Below are positions 45,370-51,082 of a stretch of 51,082 nt of DNA, piece by piece. This stretch comes from UBA5972 sp964480735 (GTDB lineage Bacteria; Pseudomonadota; Alphaproteobacteria; Rhodobacterales; Rhodobacteraceae): assembly GCA_964480735.1 (NCBI GenBank), contig CAYZQS010000008.1, forward strand, positions 1 to 51,082. Direction: 5' to 3'. A program made the translations under genes and the position numbers. Under the pieces are notes generated by a model. That model made no database searches. It was not told the origin of the DNA and saw only the letters and a program-made list of their open reading frames with translations. Numbering within the stretch: the stretch's first letter is position 1; each line of letters begins with the position of its first letter.

Positions 45370-46550
45370 CGCACCAGTTCCCGCATTCCGCTTTCGATGC
45401 CTTTCAATGTCATTGGATACATCCGGTCCTCAAACACCTGCCGGATCATGCCGATTGAATGGGTATATTGCCAATGCTGCTGGGGCAGTGGATTGATCCA
45501 GACATTGGCCTGCCATGTTTGAATGGCGCGGCGCAGCCAAACCTCTCCGGCTTCCGGGTTCCAGTGCTCATTTGCCCCGCCCTTATAAGCGATTTCATAT
45601 GGTGACATGGCCGCGTCGCCAACGAAGATGCATTTATAGTCAGACCCGTATTTATGCAGGATATCCCAGGTGGAGGTTTGCTCTGTCCAGCGCCGCGCGT
45701 TGTCGCGCCACACGCCTTCGTAAAGGCAGTTGTGAAAATAGAAATATTCCAGATGCTTAAATTCGGTGCGCGCGGCAGAAAACAGCTCTTCCACCAGTTT
45801 TATATAAGGGTCCATTGACCCGCCAACATCCAGAAACAACAAAACTTTTACAGCATTGCGCCGTTCAGGCCGGGTGACGACGTCCAAATAGCCGTTTTCC
45901 GCAGTGGCGCGAATGGTGCCGTTCAGGTCCAGCTCGTCTATCGCGCCGTCCCGGGCCCAGCTGCGCAGGCGTTTTAACGCCACCTTGATGTTGCGGGTTC
46001 CCAGTTCCACGCTGTCGTCAAGGTTTTTAAACTCCCGCTTGTCCCAAACTTTAACCGCCCGTTGATGCCGGCTTTCTTTTTGACCGATGCGCACCCCTTC
46101 CGGGTTATAGCCATAAGCCCCAAACGGCGACGTGCCCGCCGTGCCAATCCACTTGTTGCCGCCTTGATGCCGCCCTTCCTGTTCTTTCAGACGTTCGCGC
46201 AGCGTTTCCATCAGCTTGTCGAACCCGCCAAGTGCGTCAATCTCTGCCATCTCCTCGGCGCTCAGCTGTTTTTCGGCCAATTTGCGCAACCATTCCTCTG
46301 GCACATCAACCGCATTCAAAACGTCCTGAACGTCAAGATTTTCCATGCCCTTGAACGTATGGGAAAAAACCTGATCGAACTTATCCAGATTGCGCTCGTC
46401 TTTCACCATCGACGTGCGGGCAAGATAATAAAATCCCTCCAGATCGTATTGCACCAGCCCCGTCTGAACCGCCTCCAGAAAACCAAGGTATTCGCGCAGG
46501 GAAACCGGCAGTTTGGCGGCCTTCAGATTGGCGTAAAACGGCAGAAACAT
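45366..46550 (-). CDS. VWA-domain protein, CoxE-like
   Basis: A 394-residue cytoplasmic protein with a C-terminal von Willebrand factor A domain of the CoxE/YehP type. ATG 46550 marks the homologous start (MFLPFYANLKAAKLPVSLRE). The MIDAS-like motif is LFLDVGGSMDPY near residue 240, where the first serine of DxSxS is a glycine; the fold continues with YFYFHNCLYEGVW and CIFVGDAAMSPYEI. Such proteins usually work with a MoxR-type AAA+ ATPase, but none is adjacent; CobS 27 kb away is a MoxR relative. It overlaps the 116-residue gene. Confidence 0.88.
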   Translation of the reverse strand: MFLPFYANLKAAKLPVSLREYLGFLEAVQTGLVQYDLEGFYYLARTSMVKDERNLDKFDQVFSHTFKGMENLDVQDVLNAVDVPEEWLRKLAEKQLSAEEMAEIDALGGFDKLMETLRERLKEQEGRHQGGNKWIGTAGTSPFGAYGYNPEGVRIGQKESRHQRAVKVWDKREFKNLDDSVELGTRNIKVALKRLRSWARDGAIDELDLNGTIRATAENGYLDVVTRPERRNAVKVLLFLDVGGSMDPYIKLVEELFSAARTEFKHLEYFYFHNCLYEGVWRDNARRWTEQTSTWDILHKYGSDYKCIFVGDAAMSPYEIAYKGGANEHWNPEAGEVWLRRAIQTWQANVWINPLPQQHWQYTHSIGMIRQVFEDRMYPMTLKGIESGMRELVR

Positions 46551-46554
46551 TCGT

Positions 46555-46725
46555 CTAGAACCCGTAAATCCGGCCAAGAATAACGCCGAAAACCAAAACC
46601 AGAAGGGCCAGCAGGATGCCGTGGATGGCCGCGTATTGCGCCATGTCCAGCCTGTCGCCACCCTTGGAACGGGCCCGCCAGCCGCCAAACAGCGCTCCCA
46701 GAAAAAAACCGGCAATCAACAACAT
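46555..46725 (-). CDS. 56-residue two-helix membrane protein
   Basis: A small gene easily missed: ATG at 46725 to TAG at 46555. The product has two membrane segments, LLIAGFFLGALFGGW (about 2-16) and ILLALLVLVFGVILGRI (about 37-53), joined by a basic loop RARSKGGDRLDMAQYAA. Its start overlaps the stop of the DUF2927 gene (TGATG) and it ends four bases before the VWA start, which supports it being real. Similar short proteins occur in Rhodobacterales, sometimes misnamed apolipoprotein acyltransferase. Function unknown. Confidence 0.8.
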   Translation of the reverse strand: MLLIAGFFLGALFGGWRARSKGGDRLDMAQYAAIHGILLALLVLVFGVILGRIYGF

Positions 46726-48101
46726 CAGGCACCGGCCTGCTTTTTGCGCGGCTTAAGCGCGGAAATTTCCGCCAGTCTTGCGCGGATTTCATCTTCTGAG
46801 CCAAAGCCGTATCTGGCCCAGCCGATCGCGTCCAAACGCACGGTGGCCGCATCTGCGTGCTTTTCGTCAAAATCCAGGGCTTCGGCTTTAATCATCAGCA
46901 AAGTGGCCAGCAATCCGGCATTTTGGGCTCGGCTGACAGAGGGAATGGCGCCGTTAATCAGTTTCAGGGCCGCCGTACTGTTGCCGGTTGACAGGGAATA
47001 AGCCGCCAGTTGCAGCGCCACATGGGACGTGTGAATGTCATCTGTCCCAAACAGCTGTGCGTAAAGGGCGAAGGCGCGGGAAAAACTTTCAGCCGCGGTT
47101 TCGCTGTCAAGGCCCAGCGACAGGCGGCCAAGGGCAAAAAGGCTAAAGCCAAGGCGGTTGTCTGTCCAGCCCTCTGCACGGGCCAAATCAACCGCACGGC
47201 GGCCCTGCGCCAGTCTCCGGGATTGCCCGGACCTTGGTGCAAGGGCGCTTTCGATGGTGTTGATCCACTTCCGCGGGGTTCTCTGTAACCCGTCCGGTTT
47301 GACGTTTTTGCCAGCCGGATTAAGCCGCGCCAGCACTGTTGGAAGCACAGCCGCAACCTGCGCCCGCGTCATGCCGTTTTTAAGCGCCGGGCTGTAATAG
47401 GTGCGCAGGATCAACATATCAAAACTGGTCAGGACCGTGTTGATGTTATCGTCGTTAAACACGCTGTCAGACAGCCGGTACAGATCGTTAAGCGGTCCCA
47501 ATGCCTGCGCGATCTCCTCGTGCATGCAGTCGCGGGTTTCCTGGGCGGATACGTCATCGGGGATAAAGATCGTCGTTCTATCGCGCACGTCCAGCGTTGA
47601 CCAGTCCAGTGCCCCAGAGCGCCGGTTGCGCTTGAAATTCTCCCAACTGGTTATCCGGGGCACCACAAAACACGCGGCCTGCGGCACCGCGGCCTGCAGG
47701 GTTTTGCGCGGTAGGGTTTCCACCACAATATTCGCGGCACTGCCGGTTTTGGCCAACCGGATATCAATCTTGGCTTCGCGCCGCAGCCGGTTCAGCAGAG
47801 CATCCAGATCGCGGCTAAACTGAACAGAAACATCCTGCGCCAGCGCAATGGTTACAGGTTCTTCAAATCTGGTTAACCTTTCCAGCGTTTTGCCGCTTTC
47901 CATCTCAAACGCCAGCTCCAGAAAATCACGGGCGATGTCGGTGTTTGCGCGGGTAACTCCCGTGGCAAAGCTGCGGGCCGAAAACGTTTGCATTGCGGGC
48001 AGTTTTAGCGGCAACGGATCGCCGCGCGTCGGCAGGTCGTTAACGGTAACGACGGTGCAGGAAGCAAAGGCCAGCAGGGCGAGGGGAAGGAATTTTAGCA
48101 A
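46725..48101 (-). CDS. DUF2927 domain lipoprotein
   Basis: A 458-residue predicted lipoprotein: signal with lipobox FASC, cysteine at about residue 15. The DUF2927 domain spans about 95-290 and includes the conserved acidic-histidine segment CMHEEIAQALGPLNDLYRLS, SVFNDDNIN and LRTYYSPALKNGMTRAQV, which resembles a metallopeptidase-like motif. A C-terminal helical, TPR-like region follows (ARAEGWTDNRLGFSLFALGR). Function is unknown. It is the first gene of a run of five tightly spaced minus-strand genes ending with DedA. Confidence 0.85.
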   Translation of the reverse strand: MLKFLPLALLAFASCTVVTVNDLPTRGDPLPLKLPAMQTFSARSFATGVTRANTDIARDFLELAFEMESGKTLERLTRFEEPVTIALAQDVSVQFSRDLDALLNRLRREAKIDIRLAKTGSAANIVVETLPRKTLQAAVPQAACFVVPRITSWENFKRNRRSGALDWSTLDVRDRTTIFIPDDVSAQETRDCMHEEIAQALGPLNDLYRLSDSVFNDDNINTVLTSFDMLILRTYYSPALKNGMTRAQVAAVLPTVLARLNPAGKNVKPDGLQRTPRKWINTIESALAPRSGQSRRLAQGRRAVDLARAEGWTDNRLGFSLFALGRLSLGLDSETAAESFSRAFALYAQLFGTDDIHTSHVALQLAAYSLSTGNSTAALKLINGAIPSVSRAQNAGLLATLLMIKAEALDFDEKHADAATVRLDAIGWARYGFGSEDEIRARLAEISALKPRKKQAGA

Positions 48102-48104
48102 GGA

Positions 48105-48560
48105 TCAGGGCCGGTTATAGCGAATGAAGGGCGTCAATTTACCAACCTTATCATAAAGATGCCGGGCGGTGGAATTAAAATCCTGCGTCAGCCAGTAAAC
48201 ACCCGGCGCACCCGCGTCGTCAGCAGCTTTGTAAACCGCGTTAATCAGTGCGCCTCCGGCACCGGTGCCGCGCACATGAGGTGCCACATAAAGGTCCTGC
48301 AGATAGCAGACGTTTTCAATCTTCCATGCGTGGCGGTGGAAAAGATAGTGGGTCAGGCCAACGGCGGTACCGTCACATTCAGCAATCAGGCCGCTGAAGT
48401 CCTGCGGATCATCGCCAAGCAACCGGGCAAAGGTGCTGTCGTAAACGGCTTCTGATACCGAGGTTTCATAAAATTCCAGATAATCGCACCAAAGGTCACG
48501 CCACACGGCGTGGTCTGCTGCCACAAGTGGACGCACGATCAGCGCTGTCGAAGTTGCCAA
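48105..48560 (-). CDS. GNAT-family N-acetyltransferase
   Basis: A 151-residue acetyltransferase-fold protein. I chose the TTG at 48560, which is preceded by AAGGGCGGA and where the fold begins (ALIVRPLVAADHAVWRDLW); reading further upstream adds 45 unrelated residues. The acetyl-CoA loop is YVAPHVRGTGAGGALINAVY, followed by GVYWLTQDFNSTARHLYDKVG. The product resembles diamine or amino-acid acetyltransferases, but the substrate cannot be determined. It ends three bases before the DUF2927 gene start. Confidence 0.88.
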   Translation of the reverse strand: MATSTALIVRPLVAADHAVWRDLWCDYLEFYETSVSEAVYDSTFARLLGDDPQDFSGLIAECDGTAVGLTHYLFHRHAWKIENVCYLQDLYVAPHVRGTGAGGALINAVYKAADDAGAPGVYWLTQDFNSTARHLYDKVGKLTPFIRYNRP

Positions 48561-48775
48561 TTTTGATCCGCCCTTTGGAATGTTCAGCACTGGTTTTCCG
48601 CCAGTATAATCATCAAAACCTAAATGAGGAACAGGATCAATGACCAGAGAAATCGAAAAATAATGCGCGTTGAAAGCCGGGATTGCTGTGGTCACTCAAT
48701 CTTGAGGAACTGCTGGATTATAATTGCAATTAGGGGTATAGTGACGACATTTAAAGCAATTATTAGGAGGAAACC

Positions 48776-49381
48776 ATGCCTGCAACAGAACTGTCAGATA
48801 AAACCCGAATTTGGGAAGTTATACTTGCCTCTTTCGTTGGCGGAACATTCTTGACTATGGCTGATCTATTGTTCAGCCCAACGCCGGTGACAACGCGCAT
48901 ATCAGAATTTCTTGGGGCCCGGGTGTTGGCGGAATTAAACTCTGTCTGGTTTGAAACCGTGGCGTTCTTTTTGATGATCGGACTGGGTTTGGGGCTATGC
49001 TTTGTTTTCAAACCAAAATCCCGCCCGCAGGCGTTCATCAGGGGGTCCAGCGTTATTGGTGTGCTGGTAACCATGAATATAGGGTCACAAGCCCTGGCGA
49101 CTGCGTCAGCCGGAGAGTTGTTGCTTCAGGACAGCGCGAATGTCACCCAGCAACAGCCTCGGATTTACGGCCCCTTTGGGCTGGGCACCGTTTTGACGGG
49201 GCGCAGTTCCGCGCAGACCGAGGCGATCGAGATTGACAGCTCAATCACCGTTAATTGCATGGAACAAATCACAGTCGGAGCAGAAACATTCTGCGCCATT
49301 TCAGCCGATGATGCAGTTAACGCGCTGGGCCTGACACTTGAATCCGGTGCCGAAAACGTCTGGATTTTGCAGGCAAATTAA
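48776..49381 (+). CDS. Membrane protein of unknown function
   Basis: A 201-residue protein with three predicted membrane segments (about 15-33, 59-78 and 88-108) and a C-terminal domain of about 90 residues. It has the strongest ribosome site in the window, AGGAGG six bases before the ATG. The C-terminal domain contains two cysteines (VNCMEQI and TFCAIS) and is strand-rich. I do not recognise a family. It is divergent from the GNAT gene and its stop overlaps the convergent serS stop by four bases. Confidence 0.75.
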   Translation: MPATELSDKTRIWEVILASFVGGTFLTMADLLFSPTPVTTRISEFLGARVLAELNSVWFETVAFFLMIGLGLGLCFVFKPKSRPQAFIRGSSVIGVLVTMNIGSQALATASAGELLLQDSANVTQQQPRIYGPFGLGTVLTGRSSAQTEAIEIDSSITVNCMEQITVGAETFCAISADDAVNALGLTLESGAENVWILQAN

Positions 49382-50670
49382 ACCAGTTCGCCAGTGGCAT
49401 TGATCGTGGTCTTACCACCCAAATAAGGGTGCAGAGCGGGCGGAACCCACACAGAACCGTCCGCCTGCTGGCCGTTTTCCAAAACCGCGATCAGGCAGCG
49501 CCCGACCGCAAGACCGGACCCGTTGAGCGTGTGCACAAACTCCGGTTTTTTCGCCCCGGTCGGGCGGTACCGCGCATTCATGCGACGGGCCTGAAAATCA
49601 CCACATACCGAGCATGAACTGATTTCGCGGTAAGCGTTTTGGCCAGGCAACCAGACCTCGATATCATGGGTGCGCCTGGCGCCAAATCCGATATCGCCCG
49701 TACACAGAACCACCGTGCGGTACGGGATCATCAGGACCTCTAGCAGATTTTGCGCGAGGCCGGTCATCCGGTCCAGTTCAGCACGGCTGGTTTCCGGCGT
49801 GGTGATTGACACCATTTCGACCTTCTCAAACTGGTGCTGGCGCAGCATGCCGGTGGTGTCTTTGCCCGCAGAACCAGCCTCTGAACGAAAGCACTGGGTG
49901 TGGGCACACATGCGGCGGGGCAGGTCGTCTTCATTCAGAATTTCACCCGCCACCGTGTTGGTCAGGGTGACTTCGGAAGTGGGGATCAGCCACCAGCCGT
50001 TGGTGGTTTGATAGCTGTCATCGGCGAATTTTGGCAGTTGGTTGGTGCCAAACATGGCGTCCTCGCGAACCAAAACCGGTGTCCAGTACTCTGTCAGCCC
50101 GTTTTCGTTCACATGGGTGTCCAGCATAAATTGCGCAAGCGCCCGGTGCAGGCGGATGACCGCGCCCTTCATAACCACGAAACGGCTGCCTGACAGCTTG
50201 GCGGCGGTTTCAAAATCAAGCCCCGGTTTGACGGCCGGAATGTCAAAATGTTCCAGAGGGGTGAAGTCAAAACTGCGGGGCGTACCCCAGCGGTGAAATT
50301 CCACGTTGTCGTTTTCGTCAGCGCCTAAGGGCGTGTCCTCAAAGGGCAGATTTGGCAGGCCCATCAGGACCTCTGTCAGGCGGGTGTCTTCGGATTTTGC
50401 ATCCTCTTCAAGCGTGGCAACTTCGGCCTTTTTGTCAGCCACCAGTGCCCGCAGGCGTTCAAACTCTGCCGTATCACCGCTCGCCTTGGCGGCCCCCACC
50501 TGCTTGGAGGCCGCGTTACGGTCTGCCAGCGCCTGTTCCGCCGCCCTGATTTTACCGCGTCGCGCTTCGTCGATGGCCAGTATCGCATGTGCCATTGGTT
50601 CAAGCCCCCGCAACGCCAATCCGGCGTCAAAACCCTGTGGATTTTCACGGATATTTCGAATGTCGTGCAT
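49378..50670 (-). CDS. serS: Seryl-tRNA synthetase
   Basis: Class II aminoacyl-tRNA synthetase charging tRNA-Ser (and tRNA-Sec). The 430-residue protein has the N-terminal MHDIRNIRENPQGFDAGL and the long coiled-coil arm (about 30-100) that recognises the tRNA variable arm. Class II motif 2 is in CFRSEAGSAGKDTTGMLRQH and motif 3 in LNGSGLAVGRCLIAVLEN; DIEVWLPGQNAYREISSCS is the serine-binding region. Length and motifs are normal. No T-box or other leader is visible upstream. Confidence 0.98.
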   Translation of the reverse strand: MHDIRNIRENPQGFDAGLALRGLEPMAHAILAIDEARRGKIRAAEQALADRNAASKQVGAAKASGDTAEFERLRALVADKKAEVATLEEDAKSEDTRLTEVLMGLPNLPFEDTPLGADENDNVEFHRWGTPRSFDFTPLEHFDIPAVKPGLDFETAAKLSGSRFVVMKGAVIRLHRALAQFMLDTHVNENGLTEYWTPVLVREDAMFGTNQLPKFADDSYQTTNGWWLIPTSEVTLTNTVAGEILNEDDLPRRMCAHTQCFRSEAGSAGKDTTGMLRQHQFEKVEMVSITTPETSRAELDRMTGLAQNLLEVLMIPYRTVVLCTGDIGFGARRTHDIEVWLPGQNAYREISSCSVCGDFQARRMNARYRPTGAKKPEFVHTLNGSGLAVGRCLIAVLENGQQADGSVWVPPALHPYLGGKTTINATGELV

Positions 50671-51034
50671 TGGATGAGGCCTTATGGGATTCGATTGCGC
50701 AACTTATGCCGCAATCGGCACTTGGGTTAAACCGGCATTCTCGACAGATTGGAAAAAGCGATCTGAGCTTTTTTCGTCCTCAGTTCGCGGCCTTGCCGAT
50801 CAACAGGCAAAAATTTTACGGCTTGAATTTTCCGGTGTTTTGGGCCGAAGCAGAATTTTTCTGGCGCGATTTTTTTGGCAGCCTTCCCAAACACGCTGAA
50901 TTTGATGATCGGCGGGGCAGGTGCCTTTTTTGAACTTCATTTTCAGGCCGGTGGACTGAAAAAGTGTTAATTCCCAATTAATCACAAAGAAAATTTCTTT
51001 AACCCATTGACATAAAACGAAAACCGGTCCAATT
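50671..51034. other. Gene-free region upstream of serS
   Basis: About 364 bases in which I see no supported gene; open frames here lack starts with ribosome sites and look unlike proteins. It should contain the serS promoter on the minus strand. The right part is AT-rich and includes a palindromic CtrA-like box, a second perfect palindrome AAAGAAAATTTCTTT (50986-51000) and a TTGACA hexamer at 51007-51012. Confidence 0.7.
50967..50981. promoter_or_regulatory. Palindromic CtrA-like box upstream of serS
   Basis: TTAATTCCCAATTAA fits TTAA-N7-TTAA and is also a near-perfect inverted repeat (TTAATT-CCC-AATTAA). It is about 300 bases upstream of serS, so it may instead belong to a plus-strand gene beyond the window end. 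Confidence 0.4.
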
Positions 51035-51082
51035 TTCTGGACTTCTGGACTTCTGGACTTCTGGACTTCTGGACTTCTGGAC
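51035..51082 (+). repeat. Octanucleotide tandem repeat running off the window end
   Basis: Six perfect copies of TTCTGGAC, the last ending on the final base, so the true copy number is unknown. Read in frame, three units would encode an eight-residue repeat. Being eight bases long, gain or loss of a unit would shift a reading frame. Confidence 0.95.

Noticed and set aside
50729..50743. TTAAACCGGCATTCT as another CtrA-like box
   Set aside because: Second tetramer is TTCT, two mismatches from the consensus.

Overview
The window comes from an alphaproteobacterium, most likely a marine Rhodobacterales (roseobacter-type) chromosome. Support for this: a ddl-ftsQ-ftsA-ftsZ-lpxC-bamD-recN run with an alphaproteobacterial FtsZ tail; a cobS/cobT cobaltochelatase pair beside a J-domain gene; heterotetrameric sarcosine oxidase (soxB, soxD, soxA, soxG); DUF427, DUF1289, DUF2927, DUF4177 and a TIGR02281-type retropepsin; TTAA-N7-TTAA boxes that look like CtrA sites; and short intergenic repeats of a kind I associate with this order. 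A DMSP-lyase-type cupin and a LinB-like haloalkane dehalogenase also fit a marine lifestyle. These are family assignments made by reading; no search was run.

Layout. 1-8.6 kb (+) is the cell-wall and division cluster: ddl (5' end outside the window), ftsQ, ftsA, ftsZ, lpxC, bamD, recN. 8.7-15.8 kb is a metabolic mix: PhyH dioxygenase, D-lactate dehydrogenase-type FAD oxidase, ClC channel, DUF427, aminopeptidase P (with a true assembly gap) and haloalkane dehalogenase. 15.8-21 kb is the cobalamin chelatase block (cobT, cobS, J-domain protein), where the junction between cobS and cobT holds an inverted-repeat element, a decayed second cobT start, a small coiled-coil gene and a CtrA-like box; bolA and a DUF4177 gene follow. 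21.0-21.3 kb is a gene-free, AT-rich stretch with a dense group of DnaA boxes. 21.3-33.5 kb holds gatB, the DMSP-lyase-type cupin, pepN, a glutamine amidotransferase, an exported metallo-hydrolase, a TPR protein, dusA, the retropepsin, DUF1289, ruvX and ccmI.

33.8-39.9 kb (+) is the sarcosine oxidase locus. soxB is separated from soxD-soxA-soxG by a second copy of the inverted-repeat element, a CtrA-like box and an exported protein of unknown function. 40-42.4 kb (+) has a lipoprotein, an RlmI-type methyltransferase and a PIN protein. 42.4-48.6 kb (-) has an M48 protease, a P450, and a tightly packed run that in transcription order is DUF2927 lipoprotein, a 56-residue membrane protein, a VWA protein, a 116-residue membrane protein and DedA. 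A GNAT gene, an orphan membrane protein and serS follow. The window ends inside an 8-bp tandem repeat.

Two of the three 100-N gaps are flanked by identical 55-nt sequences, so they are overlapping contig ends and not missing DNA. The third (in aminopeptidase P) has no such overlap and does lack sequence. The most interesting observations are the cobT remnant whose differences from the intact gene are mostly synonymous, the parallel splitting of two operons by the same repeat family plus a CtrA-like box, the set of CtrA-like boxes including a three-fold one before lpxC, and the DnaA-box cluster.
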